In this document: one piece after another, positions 21,879 through 32,232 of the stretch
How the letters are laid out: each line of letters begins with the position of its first letter
Position numbering within the stretch: the stretch's first letter is position 1
Origin: Botryococcus braunii
Lineage: Eukaryota > Chlorophyta > Trebouxiophyceae
DNA length: 64,000 bases
Direction: 5' to 3'
Assembly: GCA_002005505.1 (NCBI GenBank)
Contig: KV908656.1
Coordinates: 43,075-107,074, forward strand
Made by a program: the position numbers and the translations under genes
The notes under the pieces: model-generated
What the model was told of the DNA's origin: nothing
What the model saw: the letters and a program-made list of their open reading frames with translations, nothing else
Databases searched by the model: none

Positions 21879-23248
21879 TTAAAGATGGCCCAGCACTGAC
21901 CATGACTGCTGTGAGGTCTCTGAAGTGGCAGGGGAACCATCCTGGCTGCTGGGGGCTCCAGCCACAGGTCCGACTGAGCTCCTCAGCCTGCTGTGATCCT
22001 CTGGAGAGCTGGCAGTGGTAGCAGGAGATCCAGTGGGCTTGCACTCCACCACTGGGTCATCCTCTGCTTCCCAAAAATTCACGGGAATGGCTGTTGGTGA
22101 GCTGGGGACATTGGAATTGCCTCCCCTGCCCTGCAAGGACGCTCCTGAAAGCCATTGAGAGGATCCAGGTTGCACCTTAGACATACCCACTCTCTCCCCT
22201 CCTCTCAAATGCTCAAGGAATGTAACATCCCTGCTCTCTTTCCATACACCATTGCCTACGTACACTCTATAGGCCTTGGACTGTGGGCAATACCCAGTGA
22301 ACATGCCTGGAATGGTTTTTGGTCCAAATACAGACCGCTGACCTGGGGGAATGTGAACATGTGCCACACAGCCCCATGTGCGCAAGGAAGCAACATCAGG
22401 CTTTACCCCATAGAACATCTCAGTAGGGGTCAGAGGCCTGCCTGTGGTGGGGCCCACGTTGTACAGCAGGGTGGCAGACTCCAGTGCCTCCTTCCACAAG
22501 GAAGGGTCTGCTGCAGCGTGCACCAACAGGGTCCTTGTGCGCTCCTTCAGAGTCCGATTAATGCGCTCAGAAAGTCCATTTTGCTGAGGCGTGGATGGAG
22601 CTGAGGTCTCCATTTTAGTGCCTTGCTGAGCACAAAATTCTTTGAACTGCTGATTCAGAAATTCTGTCCCTCTATCAGATCTCACACACTTCACCACTTT
22701 CTCATGAAATGTCTGCCAGTACTTCAAGAGCTCAATGAGGGCCTTGGGAATGGCTTCTTTCGACTTCACGGCCAATGAGGCTATCAGATGGGATTTTTCA
22801 TCAACAACAGTAACCCAAAAACGCTCTCCCGTGATTGCAGCTGGTGAAATGGGACCCACAGTGTCCACATGCACTCTATCTAACACACTCTCTGCAGGCC
22901 TAGAGGAAGCTGGAAAGGGGGGGCGAGAATGTTTCCCTTGTATACATGACTCACACTGGGGAGAACACTCTGAGCATGGAGCAAGGGACACATTGATCCC
23001 AGTGACCAGGTCTTCGTTGTCCAACCTTGTCATACTCTTAACCCCAGGATGCCCCAACCTTGCATGCCACAGTAGTCGATCTGTACACACGTGCCCTTTC
23101 CTGGCATGATACGAGGCCACATGAGGACTGGACTGTGGCTGCGCATCATGCTGGCTCTTGACGGGACACACCCATTCTAAAAAAAACAGCCCTCGCTCTC
23201 TGGCTATCTTACCAGACCAGCCTGCTGGGCCTTTCATGGTCGTGTACC
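21879..23248 (-). pseudogene. Element A: integrase
   Basis: The frame runs from the B insertion site down to a stop at 21879. It holds the N-terminal zinc region (WHARLGHPG...CSECSPQCESC), then the catalytic core with D in HVDTVGPISP, D in VRSDRGTEFLN and E in QQNGLSERINRTLKERT, then WGCVAHVHIPPGQRSVF and the SKAYRVY...SRDVTFLEH block. A proline-rich tail follows. Residues before TTMKGPAGW are supplied by B's LTR and are not part of A. With 30240-31817 it formed one gag-protease-integrase frame before B inserted. Confidence 0.9.
23244..23248 (+). repeat. Target-site duplication of element B, left copy
   Basis: GTACC, repeated at 30240-30244. The uninterrupted relative at 1-1219 has the same junction sequence once. 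Confidence 0.95.
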
Positions 23249-23974
23249 TGTTATAATAGTGAAAGAACATTTTGGTGCCTTTCCCTCAGAAGAGTAATAG
23301 TGGCCAGATTAGCTCCAATTACCAGTGAGAACGGTTATTAGAATGAGTAATAGGTGGCAGAACCTAGGAGTTCTGCCAGAACCAATCTAGACCAATTGTA
23401 CGTCAATAAGGGAGGATAAGGTAATCAGACACGGTTTGCTCGAAAGACTATATGCTCCTGGCTCGAAGGACTGAGGCACTTGATTGGGACATCAAAAGCA
23501 CTTCGGGTGTTTGATACTTCACTGTTGACAGTCAAGTCATCTCATTCACAGTCGACACTGCTTGTTACTCGACACACAACAAGATTGTCGCCGGGCTAAA
23601 CACCCTCGTGCCGGGTCATAAAGGTAAACTGCTGTCAGGACATCACATGCATAAGAACAATGGATTAGGAAAGGGTCTAGATAGTGTGTAATAGAAAGGT
23701 GCTACTCATGCTCATGGGACATCGGTAATGCAGACTATCAGTAACCTCGCAGATAGAGTAGTTGAATTGCTGAGTGATGAGAGAGAGCAATAAGCATTGT
23801 AACACTTGATTGGGACATCAAAAGCACTTCGGGTGTTTGATACTTCACTGTTGCCAGTCAAGTCATCTCATTCACAGTCGACACTGCTTGTTACTCGACA
23901 CACAACAAGAGTGTCGCCGGGCTAAACACCCTCGTGCCGGGTCATACAGGGAACGCCGAACTCAGAAGTTTACA
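23249..23974 (+). repeat. Element B 5' LTR (long form)
   Basis: U3 23249-23476, repeat copy 1 23477-23623 (ending CATAAAG before GTAAAC), spacer 23624-23802, repeat copy 2 23803-23949 (ending CATACAG before GG), U5 23950-23974. The two 147-bp copies differ at about three positions. Confidence 0.95.
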
Positions 23975-23988
23975 GGTTATGGGCCCAC
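23975..23988 (+). promoter_or_regulatory. Element B primer-binding site (inner tRNA-iMet)
   Basis: GGTTATGGGCCCAC with no spacing from the LTR end. Same site as in A and E, although the U5 end here (GAAGTTTACA) does not pair with it. Confidence 0.8.
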
Positions 23989-24040
23989 GACTTTTCTGCT
24001 GAGGCATGAAAAATGTATGACTTGGGCAAAGTAGTCTGCG

Positions 24041-24559
24041 ATGGCGCGAAAGAGACCAACCGGACGTATGAGCACGGGCGGAAGTAGACCTCCTCCACCT
24101 CCACCCCCTCCTCCAACATATAACGAGCGAAGAAAGGCAGGAGGAGAGAAAGGACCACGGACGATAGAATAACGAGCATTCCTGGTGAAGGACTTCGTCC
24201 ACGAAGCTCACGGACGGGGAGCACTCACGCCCCCTCGGTGGTTCCCAGAGCGTTTTCCGATATATCCAGCTTATAAATTCACTTTTTGGGAAATCTCATT
24301 CATCAACGGAGAGCCAGGATATCTGACACGAGCAATTTTTGAGAGGTGCTTACAGCAAACGGGAGGTCCATCGCACGAAGCTTACTGGACAGAGAAAGCC
24401 GCCTACGCAGCGATTGAGCTAGCTTTGAGCAGCCTGGGAGACGACTTCATTGATCGTCTAATTCTCTACAGCGAGGGCGAATTTCACGTGGACGAGTGGG
24501 TAACAAAGGACGACAGTGAGGACGGAGACTCCAGACTGTCAGAAAGGAGCGACGACTGA
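24041..24559 (+). pseudogene. Element B leader ORF0, H3-tail-like N-terminus, with one in-frame stop
   Basis: ATG at 24041 opens a 43-codon frame ending at TAA 24170-24172; the same frame then stays open to 24559. The first residues, MARKRPTGRMSTGGSRP, align without gaps to histone H3 residues 1-16 with A1, R2, T6, R8, S10, T11, G12, G13 and P16 identical. A run of eight prolines follows, then TYNE. After the stop, RAFLVKDF matches RAFIVKDY in the leader ORF of C, so the stop probably interrupts one longer protein of about 172 residues. That protein has an acidic Asp/Glu/Ser tail and ends 15 bp before gag. The function is unknown. Confidence 0.5.
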
Positions 24560-24574
24560 CAGGGTCCGAACAGC

Positions 24575-24897
24575 ATGAAGAAGAAGGGTACCAGCACCAG
24601 CTCAGAATCTAAGTCAGCAGGGGAGGAGTCCACATCAACTCCTACCAGGGAGCCTTGCACTCCTAGCACCTCCAGAGGGGAAGGAGACACCCTTCCCAAG
24701 GTTATTGCCACTCAGGTCAAGGTACATATAAAACTGCAACGTAAGGGCCAGAACTTTGTGGTGTGGGACAACGCTTTCACTGCAGCAAATGATGCCAAGG
24801 GTTCGTTGCCAGCCATTCAACAAGCCATGCCTGGGACTACCCACAATGCCGCAGCATTGTTGTTGCTGTATGAATCAGTACCAGAAGACTGGTGGGG
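24575..24897 (+). pseudogene. Element B: gag N-terminus
   Basis: ATG at 24575. A Lys/Ser/Thr-rich start and the block REPCTPSTSRGEGDTLPKV are shared with C (REPCTPSTSRGSGDELPKI). The capsid-like region VKVHIKLQRKGQNFVVWDNA follows. The frame shifts at the G-run around 24893-24898, after which gag continues in another frame. Confidence 0.8.
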
Positions 24898-26957
24898 GAG
24901 CTGTCAAGTAAGCCATCGGCATATGATGCATATGTGTATATTTGTAGGAAGTTTGTGGGAGGCTACAATACTCAGGCCAATGCTGACTGGTTAAAGGAGA
25001 TGTCCCATGGCATGAAACAAGGGGAAACCATTTCCCAGTATGTCAATAGGATTATCAATCTCAAAGGTTGCTTGAAACGAAATGGACATGATCTTCTAGA
25101 TGGGCACGTGGCCACTTAGATTGTGCAGGGACTGCCAGCAGCTGCCAACCCCCCTGGACTACTGCCTACAGCCGTTGCTTATCCCTTGGACCAACTAGCA
25201 GACCTCATCTCCACCACAGCAGAAGCAACGGGCTACGATGATGACCCAGATCTGCCTCCAGTGGTCATGACTGCACAACCAGTGCAGGCTGCTGCAGCCC
25301 CTGCCCCTACTGCATGTGCTTTGACTCAGACCAGACAGCCTGCAGACACAGAGACAAAGGGGGAAGTACGTGGTACATGCAACTACTGCCACAAAAGGGG
25401 ACACTTCTGGAGAGACTGCCGCAAGAGACAGAGGGACGCCGAAACCCAGAGGAATGTGGTAGCAGCAGTGCAGCAACTGGCAGGCATGTGGCCCCAAGGT
25501 CAGTTTCCTGGAGGACCCCAGTCCCCACCAGCAGTCCAGCATGTCTTCCCTGCAGTGGGAGCGTTCCCACTGCTGCATCCGCCACCTGGTCCACCTTCTC
25601 CCCCACCTGAAGGTATGCCAGACGTGGTATCCTACAATGTTCTCAAACCATGCAAGGGGAGAATTTCCAAACAGTCCTGGTTGGTAGACAGTGGAGCGTC
25701 AGTCCATCTTGTCAATGATCTGTCACTGATACATGCTCCCACAGTCCATGCTGCTCCTATCCCTCTGCAGCTGGCCACATCTGATGCAACAGGAGGAATT
25801 ACTGCCACTGGATCAATCTGCATATTGAACCAGCAATCTATCCCGCTGTGGCTGCATCATGTCCAGTGTGTTCCCTCTGCAACGATGAACATCTTGTCTG
25901 TTTCTGCTGCCCTGCGTGATGGAGCTTGCTTTACCACAGACAGCATGGGTGCTTTTACCACAGTCTCTGGCCCAAATGGCTGGAAGATGCCCATTAGAGC
26001 AGAAAAAGGTCTTTATTATGTACATGACTGCTTATCTGTTCCCCCAGTACAATGGCTGTTACCAGTGGCAGCTGCAGTGAAGAGCAAATCCAAGAAGAAC
26101 CTGCAGCATGATTGTGCGAAACGTTTTCTGTGGCACAGCAGAATGGGACATCCGGGTGAACCATGGATGCAGCGCCTGAGCAATGAGCAGCTGGTCACAG
26201 GCATTGATACCTCCCTGTCATCCTGTGAGAACTGTCCAAAGTATTGTGAAGCATGCATTGAGGGGAAGCACACCCGTCCTCCCTTTGGTGAAAGTTCCAG
26301 GCCTGCAATAAATCCTCTTGACAGAGTCCATATTGACACTGTGGGCCCCATTTCACCAGCAGCCATCTCTGGGGAACGTTTTTGGGTGACTGTAGCTGAT
26401 GAGGCATCTGGATGGAAGGCTGTCCTACCAGTAAAGTCAAAGGATGTAATTGCCTCAGTTGTCAGAGACCTGATCCTTTTTTGGCAGACAGAAAGAGGAA
26501 GAGCTGTCAAGTGCATTCGGTGTGACAGAGGCACAGAATTTATTAATTCCAGATTCAAGGAGTTCTGTGCATCTCAGGGCACTAAGCTGGAGATGTCTGC
26601 CCCCTACACACCCCAGCAGAACGGGATAGCAGAGCGAGCCAACAGGACCTTGAAGGAGCGAACCAGAACCTTCCTCAATTTTGCTGGTGCCAGCCCAGTC
26701 ATGTGGAAAGAGGCCCTAGAAACAGCCTGCATCCTCCTGAATATGGGACCCAGTACAGGCAGGCCTCTCACTCCTTGTGAATTATTCATGGGATACAAGC
26801 CAGATGTGTCACTTCTTCGTACGTGGGGATGCCTGGCATTTGTGCATGTGCCCGATCAGCAGAGGGGGGTATTTGCACCAAAGGCTGTGCCTGGCATGTT
26901 CACTGGCTATTCCCCAGTGTCTAAGGCATATCGTATTTATCTGGGGGGGGGGGGGGG
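24898..26957 (+). pseudogene. Element B: gag C-terminus, zinc knuckle, protease, integrase
   Basis: Continues gag (PSAYDAYVYICRKFVGGYN, ISQYVNRIINLKGCL), with a TAG at 25117-25119 where C has a glutamine CAG codon. The domains that follow are a CCHC knuckle (CNYCHKRGHFWRDC, about 25378-25419), the protease motif WLVDSGASVHLVND (about 25678-25719), the integrase zinc region (WHSRMGHPG...CENCPKYCEAC), and the integrase core with D in HIDTVGPISP, D in IRCDRGTEF and E in QQNGIAERANRT. The frame is lost at a run of 14 G at 26943-26956, just after SKAYRIYLG. Confidence 0.9.
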
Positions 26958-27847
26958 TCTGGAGAGAGAGCATAGATGTCCAGTTTGTGGAACACATCCG
27001 AGGAGCCTCTCGGGTGGGAATGTTCACCCTCCCTGACCAGCCACTACAGTTCACGTACCCTGAAGGCTTGCCAGCTCAGCAGCACATCAGCGACCCGACA
27101 GTCTCCTCACCTCAGTGCAGCACTCAGAATCAGGTTGTCAGAGCTCCCTGCCCCAGCAGCAGACCTGACAGCACCCTCCCAGGACCCCCTGACCAAGCTG
27201 CAACCGAGCCTACATGTCAGGGGAAGTCTTCCCAAGAGGAGGGCGTTCCAGAAATTGGTCATGGACCAAGTGAGAAACCACCGCAGCAGGATCTGGACCG
27301 GTCCGGGGCACTGGATACACTTCAGCGACTTGCGCGAGGAGGCTCTGACAGTGGGCAGCATCAACGGACCTTGGAGCGAGCACAGCAGTCCCTCCGGAAT
27401 ACACCTCCTGCTACTGTAACTCCGCCTTTGAATGGACCCTCTCGGGCCCAACGCTATGAGCATCGCACTGCTGCTCGCGAGCTCCTGCTGGCACAGGAGA
27501 AGGGAGAGAGCTGTGAGCGAGTGGGGGTGACTGAATGTGACACCGAGTCACAGGGACCAAGGGAAGTGCAGGAAAGAAGTCAGGATCCTGAGAGACCTGA
27601 ACTACATGTGAGTGATGAGAGGGGGACAGTCTCTAATCAGACTGAAAATGGTCCAAGCGAGCTGAGATGTATGGGTGGGACCTGTTCAGTGCCTGAGGGG
27701 ATTGTTAGAGATGTGAGTTCTGTCTGTAATGCCCAAAGACAAAGTGGTGCCAGCCACACAAGTGTGGGCCTTGCTTGTGAGGGTGCGGCTGGGCCTGCGC
27801 CCCAGCGCTCATGTTTGGTGGGGAGCAGACAGAGAGAGAGAGAGAGG
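26958..27847 (+). pseudogene. Element B: integrase end and linker
   Basis: Frame after the G-run: VWRESIDVQFVEHIRGASRVG closes the integrase, followed by a long Pro/Ser/Glu/Arg-rich linker (QRYEHRTAARELLLAQEKGES, conserved in C). The frame is lost again in the (GA)n run at about 27829-27847. Confidence 0.8.
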
Positions 27848-28886
27848 CATGGGCACAACACCCAGACAGACCAAGTGTCCAAGCTGTGCAGAGTGTTTCA
27901 ATTGCCTGTGAGAGCTCTGACGTGGCTGAAACCCGTCAGACATGTAAGAGTGTGGATGAGGAGGTGAATCGGAAGCTTGGACAGTGTGAGAATTTGCCCA
28001 ATTATAAAAGCTTTCCGAGAGATACCTGTGTCTGGGAAGATGATGTGAGAGTGCGAAGCAGTAAGCTTGAAAGGGCAAACTGTGAGTCGAAAAGAGAGAG
28101 AGAGCAGCGAGGAAAGTCAGAATCCTCACAACCTGCACCCAGGTGCAGTGCGGCGACATTCAGCGAAAGAGTAGTGGGTGAAAGAGAGAGTGAGAGCAAG
28201 CCAGATCAGGGGAAGCACACAGGGGTACGGTTTGGGAAGATTAGTGTGCCTTCCAGCTTGAGGGAGGCACAGAAGTCCCCGCAGTGGGAATATTGGAAGG
28301 CTGCTATGCAAGAAGAGCAGAATTCCTTGGATGCCCACGAGGTCATGGAATATGTCCCCAGACCTCGTGGCCATAAGGTGATTCCAGTTCACTGGATCTT
28401 TTCCGTGAAAATGGATGCCCATGGCAATGTGCTGAGGTTTAAGGCTAGGCTGGTAGCTCAAGGATGCAGGCAAATTCCTGGAGTAGATGTCATGGAAGTC
28501 TTTGCCCCAACTAGCAGCTATGGATCCAGGAGAGCCTTACTGTCAGTGGCCGCACAAGAGGGCCTTGAAATTCACGAGGTGGATGTCAAGACTGCGTTCC
28601 TGAATGGGGAACTAGAGGAGGAAGTGTATGTCACCCAACCTCCTGGGTTTGAAAATGGGGATGGTAACACAGTGTGTCGCTTGAAGAAGGCATTGTATGG
28701 CCTGAAGCAAGCTCCAAGGGTATGGCATAAGACCCTTAATGAGAAGCTGCATACCATGGGCTATGAAGTGTGCAAGAGTGATGCTGGTGTCTATGTGAAG
28801 TGTTCAGTAGATGGAGGAAAGTCATTTGTGTTGATCTATGTAGATGATCTACTGATAGTTTCCAAGGGAATGGGAGAGATTGAGAG
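27848..28886 (+). pseudogene. Element B: linker repeat and reverse transcriptase
   Basis: Begins with a linker containing one copy of the Cys repeat EEVN...C...PNYK...DTCVWEDDVR (about 27957-28055). The RT follows from SSLREAQKSPQWEYW with VIPVHWIFSVKMDAHG, FKARLVAQGCRQ, DVKTAFLNGELEEEVYVTQP, LYGLKQAPR and catalytic YVDDLLIV (about 28837-28860). A two-base loss in a GA-run near 28887 shifts the frame. Confidence 0.9.
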
Positions 28887-29821
28887 TGAAGGGACTACTC
28901 AAGCAAGAGTTCACCATTCATGATTTAGGAGAGGTGAAAGATTTTTTGGGATGTCAAGTGATGAGAGATAGGGAAAAAGGGCTTATTTCATTAAGTTGCA
29001 TCCCTAAGATTGATGCACTGGTTGAGAAATTTGGGCTGGATCTGGAGTCTGTGGGGCCCGACACCCCTATGACCAAAGATTTTGTGGCCACACAGCGACC
29101 TATGTCCAGGGACAACAGTGACAGCATTGGTGCTGGGAGCCCACTTCCGCCAAGACACAGGTACTGTGAACTGGTTGGGTCACTGTTGTACATTGCAAAT
29201 ACCACTAGGCCTGATATTTCACAGGTTGTGGGAGTGCTTTCCAGGTACAGGATTACCCCTACTACTGCTCACTGGAATGAAGCCATCAGAGTGTTGAAAT
29301 ATCTGAAGGCAACCAGAGATCTCGTTTTGGTCCTAGGAGGGAAGGACACAGAGCTGGAGGGTTTTGTTGATGCAGATTATGGTGGGGATCAAGATAATCG
29401 ATTTTCCACTACAGGGTATGTAATCAGAGTGTTTGGTGGAGCTGTAGTTTGGGGGAGCAAGAAGCAGTCCGCAGTTGCCACATCCACTGTAGAAGCTGAG
29501 TTCATGGCGGCAAGTGCAGCTGTCAAAGAGGCCAATCGGATGAAGGGATTCCTTGAGGAAATTGGGATTTCCCCTTGGATTGTCAAGATTCACTGTGATA
29601 ATCAGGGATGCATCAATCATCTCAGAAATCCAGTGTTCTCTAAGCATACTAAGCATATTGCTATCAGCTTCCACTTTGCGCGGGAAGCTATTGCATTGGG
29701 TCAAGTTGATGTGAAATACGTTCCTTCTGCAGGGAATGTGGCGGATATATTCACCAAGCCTTTAACAAGGCAGGTATTTCAAGGACATCGTGAGGCTCTG
29801 GGTTTGGCCAAGTTTTTGTGA
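28887..29821 (+). pseudogene. Element B: RT end and RNase H
   Basis: Open to the natural stop at 29819-29821. It starts VKGLLKQEFTIHDLGEVKDF, continues through PRHRYCELVGSLLYIANTTRP and YRITPTTAHW, and has complete RNase H blocks (EGFVDADYGGD, VVWGSKKQSAVATSTVEAEF, HCDNQGC, HTKHIAISFHFAREA, ADIFTKPL). No damage inside. Confidence 0.9.
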
Positions 29822-29830
29822 GGAAAAGGC

Positions 29831-29839
29831 AAGGGGAAG
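29831..29839 (+). promoter_or_regulatory. Element B polypurine tract
   Basis: AAGGGGAAG immediately before the 3' LTR. Confidence 0.75.
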
Positions 29840-30239
29840 TGTTATAATAGTGAAAGAACATTTTGGTGCCTTTCCCTCAGAAGAGTAATAGTGGCCAGAT
29901 TAGCTCCAATTACCAGTGAGAACGGTTATTAGAATGAGTAATAGGTGGCAGAACCTAGGAGTTCTGCCAGAACCAATCTAGACCAATTCTACGTCAATAA
30001 GGGAGGATAAGGTAATCAGACACGGTTTGCTCGAAAGACTATATGCTCCTGGCTCGAAGGACTGAGGCACTTGATTGGGACATCAAAAGCACTTCGGGTG
30101 TTTGATACTTCACTGTTGCCAATCAAGTCATCTCATTCACAGTCGACACTGCTTGTTACTCGACACACAACAAGAGTGTCGCCGGGCTAAACACCCTCGT
30201 GCCGGGTCATACAGGGAACGCCGAACTCAGAAGTTTACA
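29840..30239 (+). repeat. Element B 3' LTR (short form)
   Basis: 400 bp: U3 29840-30067, one repeat 30068-30214, U5 30215-30239. Equals the 5' LTR minus 326 bp. At the three positions where the 5' copies differ, it carries the copy 2 bases. Confidence 0.95.
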
Positions 30240-31817
30240 GTACCCACTTGCACTGTCAGTGAGGAATGATGCTCCATCCTGAATGGCTCCTGTGACAGAA
30301 ATAAGATTAGTGTGTGCAGTGGGCACACACTGCACATTATATAGCCAAAACACCTCTTGTCTGGCATTGACCAGACACACAGACCCAGTTGCAACTATCC
30401 CTCCTTTGGCATCAGAAGTGGCCAAATGAAGAGGGAGGGGTTGAGCATGCATGATTGGGTTGTGTAGTAAAGACAGATCATTTACAAGGTGCACCGATGC
30501 ACCACTATCTATCAGCCACGAGGTACTGCAAGCCCCATGAGATGTAGGGGTAAGCACATTCAACGAAACGAACATAGGCTCACCAGCACCTGGAGGAGGT
30601 GGTGGTGGGAGATGCCAGCCTGGGAAGAAGGGGAAGATAGTGGACACAGATCCAGGAGGATGTGAGGTTGACACGGGAGGGCCTCCTCTGGACTGGCCAG
30701 CATCCCACCAGCTGGCTTGTTGCTGAGGAGCTCCAGTGCCCCACCACGCAGCTGGGCCCGCACTTGCAGCTTGCATTGTGCCACGTAGAGCTTGCAGCCT
30801 CTTCAGTTCCAGGCAATCCCTCCAGAAATGTCCCGTCCCGTTGCAGAAGCGACACGCCGGTTCCTCCTTTGGCCTCCTGCCACGTCCAGACCCTCGCCCC
30901 CTGCCTCCAGCGTTGTGAGCAGAAGGGCCATAGGGGGCCTGACCATCAGCAGGTGCTCCAGCTCCCACTCCTGGTGCTGCTCCAGCGCCCGGTGCAGCTC
31001 CAGCGCCTTGGGGAGGCCCAGGGATTCCACCCTGAGCTGGCACGGCTGCTGCTGCTACTGCCATAACTGCTGCAGCTGATGCTGTGACTTGCACTGACTC
31101 TGCCAGCGGGATATCCTGGTACTCCAAGTTCTCAATGGCAGTGAGGATCGTCTCCAGCATGTTGTAGGGGTCTGACTTGGCGGAGGTAATTGCCCAAGCG
31201 TCGTTCTGCAAGACTGCAGGTAGTCCCTTATACATATACCTGCAGATCTGGCGGTCGCTCAGCTGATGGTTATTGGCCTCCAGGGAGGTGGCAATACTGA
31301 TGACTCGGTGGCACCATTCTTGCACTGTCTCTCCTTTTACCATGCCTTGTTTGAGCCCCTTGATCCACTTCTCGTTGATTTCCCTGTCCTTCCCTCCAGT
31401 GCAGCGGTCTGCCATCCACTGAATGAAGTCAAAAGCGCTCCCCCGCTGTTTGACTTCGTCGTGCCACATGGACGGGACAGACTGCAAAATGAAATGTTTT
31501 ACTGCTGCGTTCTCTGCGGTCTTGGGCATAGCTGTCTCCAACGCTCCCATTGCTCCTTTTTGCATTGCGCAAGACTCCAGCTCTTCACGCCAGGCACTGA
31601 AATTAGTGCGATCAGCCTTCAGCTGTGTAGACATCTTGGGATTGGAGGAGTTCATCGTGTATGCATACGAGCTGGCTGCAGTGCCTCCAGTGGTCTGTCC
31701 TGACTGTCCAGCTCCTGAGGAGGCCGTGCTGCCTCCTGCTGGTGTTGCCATAGTCTCTGTACTGCTGGGATTACTTTCAGAAACCTTGATTTGGGAACGA
31801 GTTTGAGGTCTGGTCAT
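30240..31817 (-). pseudogene. Element A: gag, zinc knuckle and protease
   Basis: Starts at the ATG complementary to 31815-31817 (the frame is open slightly further upstream but without an ATG). Order: Ser/Thr/Gly-rich N-terminus; gag body with FSAWREELESC and KWIKGLKQGMVKGETVQEW, similar to copia gag (UBN2 type); a Pro/Gly/Ala-rich spacer; CCHC knuckle CRFCNGTGHFWRDC (about 30827-30868); protease motif WLIDSGASVHLVND (about 30487-30528). The frame is intact up to the B insertion at 30244, where it would continue at 23248. Confidence 0.9.
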
Positions 31818-32039
31818 ACACTTCACTTGCTCTCACAGCGTTCAGCCTGACACAGCTGGTTTAAGTATACCCTTCCGGCGTGCACCACAGCACTTTCAAG
31901 TATTCCACCCTTTCGAGGTCTAGCATGTACCCTTAATATGCAAGATATGCAAAATATTCTTCAGCAATTCAATTGCTTGACCACCCGGACCTACTGACGG
32001 TCTCACGACAACGACGACGGGTGATAATCTCAGGTCACT

Positions 32040-32183
32040 TCACGGAGAAAAAAAACTTCCCAAGATATTGAAGACTCTGTCCGTAGGCCTTCTGAGTGAA
32101 TATCCAGTTGTTCCTTTTTTACTTCTTCTTGCCGTCAGGCGAGTCCGTGGAAAACCCAGTACAGATGCATCCGATGATGCCAT
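32040..32183 (-). CDS. Element A leader ORF0 with H3-tail-like segment
   Basis: A 47-residue ORF between the primer site and gag; ATG complementary to 32181-32183 and TGA at 32040-32042. Residues 13-24, RTRLTARRSKKG, align to histone H3 residues 2-13 (RTKQTARKSTGG) with seven identities and two Arg/Lys exchanges. The short ORF is basic and sits where ORF0 of B and C sits. Whether it is translated is unknown. Taken alone the match is suggestive; its weight comes from the same pattern in B and C. Confidence 0.4.
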   Translation of the reverse strand: MASSDASVLGFPRTRLTARRSKKGTTGYSLRRPTDRVFNILGSFFSP

Positions 32184-32220
32184 GCACTCCTGTCTGCCCT
32201 TGGCTCAGCTGGAAGGGCGT

Positions 32221-32232
32221 GGGCCCATAACC
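32221..32232 (-). promoter_or_regulatory. Element A primer-binding site (inner tRNA-iMet)
   Basis: Minus strand GGTTATGGGCCC directly follows the LTR end. The U5 end CCCATAACC is its inverted complement across a short loop. Confidence 0.8.

Larger units (their letters stand above)
23249..30239 (+). mobile_element. Copia element B, full length, inserted in element A
   Basis: 6,991 bp with a perfect GTACC duplication, a 726-bp 5' LTR and a 400-bp 3' LTR, an inner tRNA-iMet primer site, a leader ORF0, gag, protease, integrase, linker, RT, RNase H and polypurine tract. It is more closely related to C than to A. The polyprotein is interrupted by four frame changes, all at G-runs or GA-runs, and one nonsense codon (TAG at 25117). 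It may therefore be nearly functional if some breaks are sequencing errors. Confidence 0.95.

Noticed and set aside
24185..24559. Independent gene starting at GTG 24185
   Set aside because: The frame is continuous with ORF0 from ATG 24041 apart from one TAA, so it is better seen as part of ORF0.
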